61,140 nt of DNA, from contig JAIVFH010000163.1 in assembly GCA_025765595.1 (NCBI GenBank), forward strand, positions 1 through 61,140, written 5' to 3'. This DNA comes from Obelidium mucronatum. Its lineage: Eukaryota; Chytridiomycota; Chytridiomycetes; Chytridiales; Chytriomycetaceae. This document shows positions 43,602-54,162 of this stretch, in pieces (positions within the stretch are counted from its first letter, which is position 1; every line of letters begins with the position of its first letter). The translations under genes were made by a program, and so were the position numbers. Below the pieces are notes generated by a model. That model was not told where the DNA came from, made no database searches, and worked only from the letters and a program-made list of their open reading frames with translations.

Positions 43602-44762
43602 CTATTTTTTTTTTTTTATGTTAAAGTTTATTGCCTCCGGTAACCCAAGAGGATAACAACAAAAAGATGTAAGTTAAAGAAGGAGAAGAAGATGAAGAAG
43701 AAGAAGAAACAAAGATAAAGTCGAGTAAAATAAAATCAAGTTAAGAAATTTCGTCAAGAAAAAGAAGTCGAGCATACGCCTCCGGTAGTTTGTTGGTAGC
43801 AATGAGCCGTGGTACTTGTGAGTCGGCAGGGAAGTTTTGAGCAAGGTGGTGTCGAACAAGTTTTTGATGTTGGTTGAGAGAAGGACTGGAGTCGCGCAGA
43901 ACATTGGCCATACTGTAGGGTGGGTAGAAGATGATAGCCTTTGAAGAAAATCCATCGTTTTCCGCCTGTTTGGTGAGTAAGTTTTTGAAGTGGTTGAAGA
44001 TATCGTCAGGTCCTTTTCGGTAAGTAGAAGAAATAGAGCGAATAATTTGGTTGTTGCTGAGTGCTGAGTGGAGTTTGCAGGAACAAGCTCCGGCATCTTG
44101 GAAGCCATTCGACAGGTGATGAAGTCGGCACGGTCCAAGAAACTTGGAAGAAAAAGCAGTCGGCGGATAGCAGAAGATTGGAGTGGGACTGGTGGTTGTA
44201 GTGGTTTGAAGATCCATTGGCAGATTTGATTGGTAAGACCAGACCCGGCAGCACCAAGTGCAAGACGTTCTGATTTAGAGATGGTTGCGTTAGCGAGAGG
44301 TAAAGAATACTCCTACTTTGGTCGAATGAGAGAGACAAAAACGGCGCGGCGAGACTGTGTGGTCCAAGAAGCGGCGTGTGGGGAAGCAGAGATGGTTTCA
44401 AAAGATTTGCAAGCCTGGCAGATTTTTCCCATGAAGTAGTTGAAGAATTGAGGACCAGCAGTGGAGAGTGGCAGTCCAAGGTAGCGGTCGCGTTCTTTAG
44501 AAGGTATAGTAGTGCCGTTGTAGATGAGTGGTGGCCCAGTGTAGTTGATGGTGGTACACTTGGATGGAGAGAGCGTAAGACGACTTGAGATACAGAAGTT
44601 GACAATAATGGCAAAAGCCTTTTGTAAAAGAAAATCGGAGAAAGTCCGAACAGAAATATCATCAGCAAAGAAAGAAGAAGGTGAAGTGCCGCGAGTAGGA
44701 GGGAGTTCAGAAACTAATTCAAAAGCAAGAGGATCAATAAAAATGTTGAACAAAATTGGAGA
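43602..44762 (-). mobile_element. Truncated, decayed LINE (RT C-terminal part)
   Basis: On the minus strand, ILFNIFIDPLAFELVS, then FFADDISVRTFSDF (the FADD RT motif C) and YLGLPLSTAG are readable. Later frames drift (RRLLFLPSFLDRADF, KYHGSLLPTNYRRR). It ends in a poly-A (T run at 43606-43617). It is 5'-truncated within RT motif B/C. GTTAGGG occurs at both edges (43595-43601 and 44763-44769), possibly its target duplication, though that heptamer is simple. It is unrelated in style to the A-rich LINE at 30-38 kb. Confidence 0.75.
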
Positions 44763-45588
44763 GTTAGGGACTCATATTCCGAGTGATAAACGCGATAAGA
44801 TTGAATCCTGGGTCACGGAATTCATCCCAAGCTGGACTAAAATCTTGACGCAGCCAAATATCTTGAAGGAAAGAATCCTTGAAGCAGTAAAGGACGATAT
44901 CCAAACCGACAATGAAAGCCATGAGGCCATTGTTGATTCAGTCCTTACCTTCGTAAAGGTGGAATTCTTTAATATTGCGATCCTGAACTCGCTCCCTTCG
45001 CCAATGTCTCCTTTAGGTATTTGATTCCAGACACTAAAGAATGATTTAGAAACAAAAGGAATTGTAAAAACCTGCGAGACTGTCGAGAAGGCACTGGAAA
45101 TGGTTCTTGAAATAATCAAGGGTCACCAGACAGATCAGGAAATTCGTGAACCTGAAAGAAAGGCAGCTGAAGAAAGGAAGAAAGCAAACTCTGTCAAAAA
45201 GTCAGAAGACAAAAAGAAGGCAGTAGCAGCAAACTTTTCGAAGGATAAACCAGCACAAACCAAATTCAAAGGAGCAGGAAAAACTCAGTGGAAAAACAAT
45301 CCAAAACCAATCCAAAGAGGGGGTTGTTTTATCTGCAAGGATTCCGCATGCAAAAAGCACGCTCCGAGCGTCTGTCCAAAAGTACTCAAGAAATTGGAAG
45401 AGGGGAATGTGAAAGATGCACAAGACTTACTGGCAAAAATCCGCCCAAATCCAATCTTGAAGAAGAGGGTCTCAAATGTAATTAGAGATTCATCGGATGA
45501 AGAAGCAACGGAAAATGAAGCTGATTCAACTGAAGAGACTGTAAAGAAGTCTGCAAAAGCGTTGAAAAAGGTAAAGTTCCGTAATTGA
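44763..45588 (+). pseudogene. Ty1/copia-type gag fragment with in-frame stop
   Basis: One frame runs through GTHIPSDKRDKIESW to KVKFRN. It is interrupted by a TGA at 45022-45024. The C-terminal part is basic and has a Cys/His cluster (CFICKDSACKKHAPSVC) reminiscent of a gag zinc knuckle. The 5' end is cut off at the LINE remnant; no 5' LTR was found. Confidence 0.6.
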
Positions 45589-45662
45589 AAGTTAGTTCCT
45601 AAATTACTTGCTACAAAAGGACTTGGAACTAAAACATCGTACCTTACCCCAAAAATAGCTCA

Positions 45663-46811
45663 TTGACGCCAAACGCCGAAAGATTGATGGTGACAAATGA
45701 GAGAAGTTTTGAGGGTACTGGTTTCGATAGTTTTATTTCTGAGTTTTCGAAAATGAAAGTGTGCGTCGCTGAGAACGTCACTCGAATTAATAAAAGTAAC
45801 AAGATGATTGATTCAGGAGCAACTACGATAATGACAAACGATATAAACCTGTTGGTAAATGGCACTATGGAGCATGTCATGGACGAATACGTGTATTTAG
45901 CCGATGACAATCCCATAAGAATATGGGCGACTGGTGATATTCTCCTGACGATCGGGGGAGTACAGCAAAGAGTAAATGGATGCCTATATGTTCCAAAATT
46001 AGTGGAGACTCTGATATCATTAGGTCACTTACTAAAAGGAACTGACAACCTGATAATTTTCAGTGCTGACCACGTCTATATGTACCACAAAAAGTCTGAT
46101 AAAATCATGGAAATTGGCAAAAGAATCGGCAGTTTATTCTATATAAATATAAATAATAACGGATTCAAGTCAATGAAAAGTGCGGGAAACACAATCAATG
46201 CTTTAAACCATGAATTTGAACGTGTTTTAGTAACCAAAGTATCAAAGGGAAAAACTCAAAGAATCTCTTACTTGCAATGGCATGTTAAAATGGGACATTT
46301 GAGTGAACCACTCCTGAGGAGAACCCTTGATGCAGCAGAAATATCCTATGATATTTCAAAAGATTCAACCGATTGCCTAACTTGCCAATTAGTGAATTTC
46401 AGACGTTTAACAACAAGGGCAAAAGTAAGCCCACCTAAAAGATTCTTATGGAATATAGCTGAGGATAGTTTCAAGCTACGAGTAGTTGCAAGGAACGGGG
46501 CGAAATACTGCTCATTTATCTTTGATAAATTCACACACAAAGTGTGGGTGCTATGGTTACAGAATATGTCAGACTTCGAAACAGAATTCCTGTCATTTCT
46601 AAGAACCGTCCAAGAATTATACGGTCAGAATATTATGATAATTCAAGGGGATGGAGGTGAATTACAAACCAACGCTATACATGAATATTGCAACACAAGA
46701 GGCGAAGATGGTAAACCTCGCATTAAACTTTTGAAGTCCCCAGCGGATACCCAAGCCTTAAATGGAGCAGTAGAGCGAATTTTCAATCCGTTCAACTCCA
46801 ACACTTCTTAA
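45663..46811 (+). pseudogene. Ty1/copia pol fragment: protease, pre-integrase, integrase start
   Basis: The aspartic protease motif is MIDSGATTIM. A GAG-pre-integrase region follows (LQWHVKMGHLSE) with the CLTC zinc pair. Part of the integrase core follows (FIFDKFTHKVWVLW, IIQGDGGEL, ending at LNGAVER). The match to integrase stops abruptly near 46785, and the last residues are unrelated sequence. Reverse transcriptase is missing here; a separate RT-RNase H piece lies at 50289-51393. Confidence 0.85.
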
Positions 46812-47130
46812 CTTTAACTTTAATATTAGACCACGAAAAATTGACATCATTTGTGATTGTGCTTGCATTCAAAAGGCGGCAGGATATGACTACTTTTTTC
46901 AGGATCTCAAGTAACTCTTCTGATTGAAGATGCGTTGTCTATTATTGATATCTTAAATCAGATTTAGATAGCCAGAACTTGATGGCTATGGACTAGTTGT
47001 ACCTTCCATATTGTACCATCCACGAAACATGGATGATCTATGAGTAGAGCGGGTGGGTCAAAGGAAAACTGGGCCGATGTCTGGAGCCCCCTCACCTACC
47101 AACTGAGCAGGGAAACTAAAAATGAAGAGC
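46812..47130. other. Spacer without recognised features
   Basis: AT-rich sequence between the copia break and the first 15-bp repeats of E4. Nothing supported. Confidence 0.4.
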
Positions 47131-47149
47131 TGAAATATTAATCTTACGC

Positions 47150-47335
47150 AGAATCAGTAAGCGCTGAATAATTCAGCGCTGAAAAATTAAGCGCAGAATA
47201 ATTCAGCGCTGAAACATTAAGCGCTGAATAATTCAGCGCAGAAACATTAAGCGCTGAAACATTAAGCGCAGAAACATTAAGCGCAGAAACATTAAGCGCA
47301 GAGACACTAAGCGCAGAATAAAACGCTTAATCTTT
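47150..47335. repeat. E4 left array of 15-bp units (about 11 copies)
   Basis: Contiguous 15-mers of the form [AC]AGCGC[TA]GAA[AT][CA]ATT. The core AGCGCT is itself palindromic. Confidence 0.9.
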
Positions 47336-47849
47336 AGCGCTGAACAGCCGCCAGAGCCAAATAACCGCATCACCGAAACGTTAGGGGATCTCCCAAGACA
47401 AAAACAGACAGCAAAAGACACTGGGGACACCGCCCCCCGCCCCGACGCACCAAGGTGCAATATCGCGACAGAGGAGGGACCCTGGCTAAGATGCGAATCA
47501 AAGCGTCACAAGCCGGCCCGAGCTGCCGTCTGCGGTGTCCTTTCTCTTTGCAAGAAGATGGCCGCCGACACCTCCCTCTCCGATCAAACGGTTCACTCCG
47601 TGAGTTCAATCAGAGAGATTGGTGCCACCGTCAAAATGGCGGCAACCTTCGAGCACAGAAGATGTCCATTGCTGTGTGTTCAATATGCCACGGTCAAAGC
47701 AACCTGCGAGTGCAGATGACATGGAGCGGTCAACTAAAATGAGAAAGGTTACCATTATTTAGTATAACAAGCGGTGTAGAGTAAGAAAGAAAATACTGGA
47801 GATGTCAAGATGTTTGGAAATAGACAAGAACCTCGAGCGGCAAACAAGG

Positions 47850-48060
47850 CCCCTGGTGGCAACCCGTAATTTTATAGCGAGGAGCCTTTCAACTCCTCTT
47901 CAGGTCGCCGAACAGGGTCCCTTGCGGTGGCAACCCGTAATTTTAAGAGCGAGGAGCCTTTCAACTCCTCTTCAGGTCGCCAAACAAGGTCCCTTGTGGT
48001 GGCAACCCGTAATTTTAAAGCGAGGAGCCTTTCAACTCCTCTTCAGGTCGCCAAACCAGC
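47850..48060 (+). repeat. Three tandem copies of a 75-bp unit with a conserved hairpin
   Basis: Each copy contains GGCAACCCGTAATTTTA, then GAGGAGCCTTTCAACTCCTC (a 6-bp stem, GAGGAG/CTCCTC, with an 8-nt loop), then TTCAGGTCGCC. Changes between copies are few (TATAGC, AAGAGC, AAAGC before the hairpin). No coding function. Confidence 0.85.
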
Positions 48061-48314
48061 AAGTTGCCATCAAGGGTGAGGTGTGTGGCCAGGTGGCCAG
48101 ATCATTTTTGGAGGAAAAGTGAAAAAGAGAAAATATTAAAAATGAAAAGAAAAGATAAGATGAAGAAAATTAAAGTAAAATACACCATTATTTGGAAACA
48201 CAACACATATTTCATCCAAGAACATCTCAAGTAACCGTTCCAGGTTTAAAGATTCCTTTCTAAACATATCTCAACTAATCTCTGCAGGATTATGTGAGAC
48301 GTATTTAGCGGTAG

Positions 48315-48385
48315 ATGACTGGCAAAGCTGTGGTCATGCATGCTGCGGGTGCCTGGATCAAACCTCACTATGGGTCTTTTTTAAG
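48315..48385 (+). other. tRNA-like segment with B-box and poly-T
   Basis: TAGCGGTAGATGACTGG resembles an A-box region. GGATCAAACC resembles a B-box, and TCTTTTTT follows, as in pol III terminators. No clean cloverleaf, so a tRNA-derived SINE head rather than a tRNA is likely. Confidence 0.3.
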
Positions 48386-48654
48386 AACCATCATAAAGAT
48401 AAAATTCAGTTTTTTTTTTGGCACTCAGGGCTATTATGGTTGTGTTTAGGTAATAGCAGTTGAACTTAAAATAAAAATTCTTCAAGCCTACCAGGAAACT
48501 CAATGATGAAATGGATTTGCATTGATGTTGAGTATTAATATTGCATATAAAAGATCCAATATCACTTGCACTACTTTACAGAGATTAGAAATAAACTATA
48601 AGTTGTACAGATTGAATATTTCAACCCGAATCTTCATTGTTAGAATAAAACCAC

Positions 48655-48715
48655 TTTCGGTGATTCGAACCTGGGGCATACCGCTCTCAAGGTCCGCGCC
48701 TATACCGCTGCCCTA
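48655..48715 (-). other. tRNA-like segment, minus strand
   Basis: On the minus strand GGCAGCGGTATAGG and CAGGTTCGAATCACC (a perfect B-box) flank a CTTGAGA loop-like heptamer. The anticodon and acceptor stems do not pair well, so it is a tRNA pseudogene or SINE head. Confidence 0.35.
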
Positions 48716-48719
48716 AAAC

Positions 48720-49420
48720 TTTTTTATGTAAACTGTAGAATATAATATACATTATCCGTGTGCTACCGAGATTAGTGGATGCCATTGCTCACATGAGAAA
48801 GATGAATACATTTTGTAAATGACACTTTATTAATTTGTAATTAATTTCCCCTTCATGATTTCCTCCAATCAGAAATCAACACATCAAGTAATTCAAGTTG
48901 ATGCACCGCATCAATGGGCAAATGGGCCACAGGGTTCTCAACCTCAACAGGTCAATGGGAATTTGTAAAAGAGTAAGGATTGATTCCTGCTTGGACCAAC
49001 TTTGGAAATATCGCCTAACACAATAAAAATGAAGAGTAGTAGTTTTTACATTTGCTACTACTTACTGTACTTGGCTGCTGGTGCTTTGGTGGTGTTTGTG
49101 TAACCTGCATTTGTAACACATTTTTGGATGTATATCAAAGTCAGTTTAGTACTCAAATATTAATAGTTGGTGTAAAAGTGCTGTTTTTGTATCATCAAAT
49201 GATTGCAATTAGTGGGTGGTTTATGATTTTTTTGATTAATAGATTAATAAAAAGAGAACTTTTCATTTTTAGTTGAAAAATTTTTCATGTAAAATTTTTC
49301 ATGTGCATTAATGTGTTCCGGATTAAGAGACTAATTTGGTGATTTTCTGGGCTTAAAATTTTCTCAGCGCTTGATTTATAAGCACTTCGATGGTCAGTGC
49401 TTTCAATTATTTAGCACTTT
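48720..49420. other. AT-rich interior of E4
   Basis: No gene, RNA or further repeat recognised. Confidence 0.4.
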
Positions 49421-49424
49421 AAGT

Positions 49425-49785
49425 GTCAGCGTTTAATTATTCAGCGCTTAAACATTCAGCGCTTAAAGTGTCAGCGCTCAAATATTCAGCGCTTAAACAT
49501 TCAGCGCTTAAAGTGTCAGCGCTCAAATATTCAGCGCTGAAATATTCAGCGCTTAAACATTCAGCGCTTAAAGTGTCAGCGCTCAATTATTCAGCACTGA
49601 AATATTCAGCGCTTAATTATTCAGCGCTTAAACATTCAGCGCTTAAAGTGTCAGCGCTCAATTATTCAGCGCTGAAATATTCAGCGCTTAATTATTCAGC
49701 GCTTAAACATTCAGCGCTTAAATATTCAGCGCTTAAAGTTTCTGCGCTTAAATATTTTGCTCTGAATTATTCAGCGCTTAAAGTG
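49425..49785. repeat. E4 right array of 15-bp units (about 24 copies)
   Basis: Units such as CAGCGCTTAAACATT, CAGCGCTTAAAGTGT, CAGCGCTCAAATATT and CAGCGCTGAAATATT lie end to end. It reads as a spurious open frame of (H/V/Y/N)SALK pentapeptides. A second, shorter block is at 49930-50035 after a tandem duplication. Confidence 0.9.
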
Positions 49786-49831
49786 AATTTATACTCCATG
49801 GCGTCATATATATTTGTGAAACCTTATTCAG

Positions 49832-49915
49832 TATAGCCGGTTAGTTCAGCTGTCACAATCTCTGCACGCAAGAGGAAGGCCAGGGATCGAAAGAGCTAAT
49901 GAGTATAAAACTCAG
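49832..49915 (+). repeat. SINE-like repeat, copy C (internally deleted)
   Basis: GCCGGTTAGTTCAGCTGTCA (A-box-like), then AATCTCTGCACGCAAGAGGA, then AGGGATCGAAAG (B-box-like), then directly AGCTAATGAGTATAAAACTC. Compared with copy B it lacks the central AATGAAAATTTTCAT portion. Confidence 0.6.
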
Positions 49916-50075
49916 TGTTTTCAGTTAATTGGCACTTAAAGTGTCAGCGTTTAATTATTCAGCACTGAAGTATTCAGCGCTTAAACTACGCTTAAATATT
50001 TTGCGCTGAATAATTTCACGCTTAAAGTGAATTCATACTCCATGGCGTAATATAAATTTGTAGAACCATATCCGG

Positions 50076-50212
50076 TATAGTCTGTTAGTTTAGTTGTAAC
50101 AATCTCTGCTCGCAAGAGGAGGTTCTGGGGATCGAACCCTGGAGGAGGATTTTGGAAAATGAAAATTTTCATTAATCCCTAAGTCTAATCCTGAGCTAAT
50201 GAGTATAAAACC
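50076..50212 (+). repeat. SINE-like repeat, copy B (most complete)
   Basis: A tRNA-like head (TCTGTTAGTTTAGTTGTAAC, GCTCGCAAGAGGAGG, TGGGGATCGAACCCTGG), then AATGAAAATTTTCATTAATC, then CCTAAGTCTAATCCTGAGCT and AATGAGTATAAAACC. A and B boxes are suitably spaced for pol III. Copies are at 43478 (inverted) and 49832. Confidence 0.65.
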
Positions 50213-50288
50213 CTGCCTTAGGTCTTTACGGTGTTTGTTCAGCTATACGGTTGACCAGACGCAATGTTTGAATTTGGGAAATTGTTAA

Positions 50289-51393
50289 CAACTTACCTTG
50301 AGAGAGTGTGCGGATTCAGACAGTCGGCGAAAGACCCGCAGCAGTACATTAAGCGCAATGAGAAAGGCGAGCAGCAGCTCGCAATGCATGTCGACGATGG
50401 GTTGATGAGAGGGAAGAGATAAGCACTTGAAGAGACACTTGAAATTTTGAAGAAAAGATTCCAAATGAAGTTCGAGTGGAACCCGGAAAAATTCTTGGGC
50501 TTGAACCTATGGCGCAATCGAGCCAAGCGTCTCATCTACATCAACCAATACGACTACATTATGGGAATGGCGCAGCAGTTCGGACCGATGCCTGTAAGTC
50601 GCAAATACCATTTGATAAGGATGTCGACCTCACCTTTGAGGAGGAGGATCCATGCGTCATTGGAACCCTGCCACTTCAAGAATTGATTGGATCGCTGCTG
50701 CACACCACCATCACAAGAAAGGATACGTTACCACACATCAACATGATGGCGAGATTCATGTCAAATGGAAGAAGAAAGCACTACGAACTCTCGAAGAAAA
50801 TCCTGTACCACCTGTATCAAACAGCGGACTTAGCATTAACTCTTGGAAAACGCAGCGAGACGATGCTAATGAGCTACCACGACGTCAGTTTCGCGAAAGA
50901 GCACGACTACCCCAGCAGAACAGGAGGAGCTTTCTTCTACTACAGCTCACTAGTCGCAGCAATCAGCAAAGTTCAAAAACTTACCACACTGTCCACAGCC
51001 GAAGCCGAATATGTGGGATTGAACGAAGGCGCTGTGATTCAAATGTACCATCGTCAATACTTGAAGTCTATCGGAAAGAAAGTCGAAGAACCATCAATCT
51101 GTTACAAAGACAACGAAGCAGCCATTAGCATGACGAAGGATCAATCTAGCTACTCACGAACCAAGCACATTGCCATACGCTACCACTCCACAAAAGGATT
51201 CATCAACAGCAAAGATATCGAAGTCAAATACTGCAACACAAACGATATGGTCGCAGACGCGTTGACAAAGCCGTTGGGAATCGAAAAGTTCAAGAAGTTT
51301 AGAGCGATGATGGGATACAAGTCGGGATTCACCACATCGAGGAGGAGTGAGAAGGAAACCAAGACTTATAGAACACAAGTCCTTTTGGGGTGA
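50289..51393 (+). pseudogene. Ty1/copia pol fragment: end of RT and RNase H
   Basis: The RT tail GFRQSAKDPQQY, MHVDDGL and FLGLNLWRN is readable, with a TAA at about 50421 and a frame change near 50595. RNase H then runs uninterrupted from about 50600: GSLLHTTITRKD, LSTAEAEYVGL, YKDNEAAI, RTKHIAIRYH and MVADALTKPLG. It ends at 51393, 46 bp before a 3' LTR. It cannot simply be the missing half of the 45.6-kb fragment, because the central RT is absent from both. Confidence 0.88.
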
Positions 51394-51439
51394 CGATGTA
51401 GCGGGAATAATTCATTATTTATTTATTCATTATTCTTTA

Positions 51440-51604
51440 TGTTGGAGGTGATGGGGTGGAATTGTCAGTTTGAAAGTTAGATAGAAACTGACACCACCAC
51501 CAGGTTCGTAATAAAGAGGAAAGTTAGACAGAAACTGACACCACCACCAGAGAAACAATCTCTTTATTAATTACAGTTTATACGCCGATACACAAGTTTC
51601 AACA
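51440..51604 (+). repeat. copia 3' long terminal repeat
   Basis: 165 bp starting TGTTGGAGG and ending TTTCAACA, i.e. TG...CA inverted termini of Ty1/copia LTRs, directly downstream of the RNase H ORF. Inside, a segment with AGAAACTGACACCACCACCA occurs twice, and a TATA/polyadenylation-like AATAAAGA is present. No matching 5' LTR was found. Confidence 0.75.
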
Positions 51605-51696
51605 TCCCCGACCCGTGAAGATGCGGGGAAATTCCTGCCCTGCCCGCAAACCGGCCCTGTTCGCACCTTACCCTAGACCTACCCTTGGCTTAGGCA

Positions 51697-51810
51697 GGCA
51701 AATCCTGACAGATAGACCATAGAGCTTCATTTTGGTTTAATCTAATATTTTTTGGCAAATCCTGACAGATAGACCATAGAGCTTCATTTTGGTTTAATCT
51801 AATATTTTTT
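51697..51810. repeat. Perfect 57-bp tandem duplication
   Basis: Two exact 57-bp copies, starting GGCAAATCCTGACAGATAGA at 51697 and 51754. A recent slippage or repair event. Confidence 0.95.
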
Positions 51811-51876
51811 ATTCATAGTGACTTTTTTGTCTTTCCGCTTGCTTCAAGCTTTTTAATCAATCACCAGAAGGCACCA

Positions 51877-52779
51877 ATGACGTTGCCCGAAACGAAATCG
51901 AGACACACACCACCGAGTATTCTGAAAAAGACTATACAGGGTGAATCTGTGGCTTCCGACAGGGGTGAGTCTGTAAAGAGATAATGTGTTGGTTTGGAGT
52001 TTATACACCTGAACAACATCAACAGTCGCAATGAATCCGGATGAGCTACATCAGCCAGCAGGTCGGCTTAGATTATCCATTTTGGAGCTGAATCTCCGGC
52101 ACTTGCAGTACACGCAAGAGTGAGTAACAGCGGCTTTCATAAGCACATGTATATTGCACAAAATCAAGTATAGTCTAACCACGCAATCAGAATGTCGGGA
52201 TATATCCTAAAACTGACAGTCGAGCAGTCGCATACAGCAAGTTGGAGAAAGCGGTTCTTGCTGTTGGACAGACAAGCCAATCTGTTGATGTTCCGAACAA
52301 GTACATGCAACAGCAGGGGAAATAAGCCACTCACATATATGTGTGTGGATTCTTGCGATGGGTATTACAGTGATCTGTACGGGGCTTGGATTCTCGAAAT
52401 TTTGGGCGATGGAGTCTCGGTTGACAAACAATTTGAGAAAGTCACTTGGGTACTCAAGTGCAGCGAAATAGAAACAGCATGGGAATGGATAAGAAAATTG
52501 CATGCTGCCCTTGCTACAAAAAGTGGAATGCTGCCGACTTCATCAGGGATGGAACACGCCTTGGAACCAAATCGAAAGCAGGTCAAACCAAAAAAATCCA
52601 TAGATATGGAAACTTTGAGGTCGAACAAACGAAAGCAATATGTCTCGGAGGCCTACAATGAATATAACAGGATGGACTTAAGAGCTTTGATAAACCCTCA
52701 CAAAGATGGAAGGATTCCAAGAGTTTCCGTTAACGGGTGTCCACCAACTCGCTCTGACAGTGTTAAAGAGAAAATGTAA
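51877..52779 (+). CDS. PH-domain protein 1 of a tandem family
   Basis: Exons 51877-51964, 52026-52119 and 52191-52779 (introns 61 and 71 bp) encode 256 residues. A short disordered head ends in LNLRHLQYTQE. The PH domain follows from residue about 62: SGYILKLTVEQ, WRKRFLLLD, WVLKC and the terminal-helix Trp in AWEWIRKL. The tail is short and basic and lacks the coiled coil of later family members. PH domains bind phosphoinositides or proteins at membranes (known); the ligand here is unknown. The last intron is phase 2 and falls just before SGYI, as in all family members. Confidence 0.85.
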
Positions 52780-52923
52780 ATTGTAGATCAGTATGATGTT
52801 AGCGCTCTATAAACAAATTATTGACTTTCTATCAACTTATCCAAGAGATGATCCAATTTAATCCAAGACATTCGCGGCTTGTGCATTAAAAAAAAACAGA
52901 GACACCCAGTTCAACAAATTTGG

Positions 52924-53968
52924 ATGCCTGATCGATCACATACACTGAACGAAGACCGCAGACTCAGTGGAGCATTTAAGCTTTCGGGGCTTATGGAATG
53001 CATCTCCTCAGAACTAGGTTCAAAACGATTCGACAACTTGAGCCCAACTTTTAACACCAACCTGAAGATGATATCCACAAGAGTGCCAAAGACGAAATCC
53101 AGACAGATGATCCAAAGCCGCGCTTTCGCTTTTCGGCACTTGATACAAATCTGCGCCACCTGCTTCGGAAACAAGAGTTGGGTTCCGAGCACTATATAAA
53201 AAAGCGCACTCGCTCAACCTGTTTTTTTTTAACAGACAATCAGGTTATCTGTACAAACTCACGATCGAGCCACCTGCTCCAACCAATCTGTCGACGCATG
53301 GTCTCAGCTGGAGAAAGCGATTCATTGTGCTGGATCCTCATGGGAATCTATTCTTGTTTCGGGCGAACACAGCCACCAGCAATGGAAACAAACCATTAAC
53401 GTATTTGTGCATTGACACTTGCAATGGATACTTTAACGAGTCATACGACTCCTGCATCTTGGAAATGAAAGGGGACGGTTTAAGTCCAAACGAGCGCATT
53501 GAAAGAGTGACTTGGATTCTAAAATGCGACGACGAAGATACCCTAAGAATGTGGTTGCATACGGTGAACAAAGTTCTTTTGGAGCATTATGAGATGCGAA
53601 CCACGTTGGAAACGGTTTTAGGAACCCTGAACCGAAGGAAGACCTCAGGGAAGACCTCAAACAGCAATAGAACGTCCCTGCCGGTTTCCCCTAAGCCCAT
53701 CAACTCGATTGTGAATTGTAAACAAAACGTCTGGAATGAAAAACTCGGGAACCAGAATGAAGGTCTCGCCGCTCCTGTGAAGCTGTCAAGATCAAAGTCC
53801 CTTAGTTATGTAAAGTCTGTTACATCTCGCTTAAGTCGTGAGGCCATTGGAACGAAACGTTCAGTCTCGGCGCCAAACCCTGTTCAGGTGCAGAAAACTT
53901 TACCTCGCGCGGATGTTAAGTCAACTAGAAAGAAGAACTGGGTTGCTTGGTTTACCGGTACCAAGTGA
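52924..53968 (+). CDS. PH-domain protein 2 of a tandem family
   Basis: Exons 52924-53017, 53068-53176 and 53236-53968 (introns 50 and 59 bp) give 311 residues in a continuous frame. The head ends LDTNLRHLLRKQE, clearly related to gene 1. The PH domain is SGYLYKLTIE, WRKRFIVLDPHGNLFLF, WILKC and LRMWLHTV. The tail is Ser/Lys/Arg-rich (SRSKSLSYVKS) and ends KKNWVAWFTGTK, which might give basic-hydrophobic membrane contact (inference). The nearest relative in the window is gene 1, 145 bp upstream. Confidence 0.87.
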
Positions 53969-54162
53969 TATTCCTGGTGTATCATACCCTTTCATTTCAA
54001 TACTGATAAATCAATAAAGCTTTTTGCGTCTGAACCAAGGTCTTTTTTTCTATAAATTCAAGGTTGATAGCAATAACGTGAACTGCAACTATCTCCTTTT
54101 TTTTCGGGCAATCACATCAAACGAGTTTCAGAAAGTCTGCCAAGAAAGTCAAATCCCGACTC

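Larger units (their letters stand above)
47130..50035. mobile_element. Element E4: inverted arrays of a 15-bp AGCGCT unit, no transposase
   Basis: The left array (47150-47335) consists of units such as AAGCGCTGAATAATT and AAGCGCAGAAACATT. The right array (49425-49785, with a shorter block to 50035) has units such as AATTATTCAGCGCTT, the exact reverse complement. The 2.9-kb interior has no transposase. It holds a GC-rich patch with a possible 53-codon ORF (47558-47719, starting MAADTSLSDQ), a three-copy 75-bp repeat and tRNA-like segments. It is probably a non-autonomous element lying between two copia pieces. The boundaries are approximate. Confidence 0.55.
51394..51876. other. 3' LTR region and spacer before the PH gene cluster
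   Basis: Contains the LTR (51440-51604), a 57-bp tandem duplication (51697-51810) and the promoter of the first PH gene. Confidence 0.5.

Noticed and set aside
47850..48060. Hammerhead ribozyme in the 75-bp repeats (minus-strand CTGAAGA next to a GAGGAG stem)
   Set aside because: The required GAAA core after stem II and a matching stem III with cleavage site are missing.
47150..49785. CRISPR-like appearance of regular short repeats
   Set aside because: Units are contiguous with no unique spacers, the genome is eukaryotic, and the arrays are inverted partners of a mobile element.
49423..49836. Open frame of 137 codons made of repeated xSALK pentapeptides
   Set aside because: It is only a translation of the 15-bp E4 array. 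The inverse array at 47150-47335 has no comparable protein, and unit changes do not respect codons.
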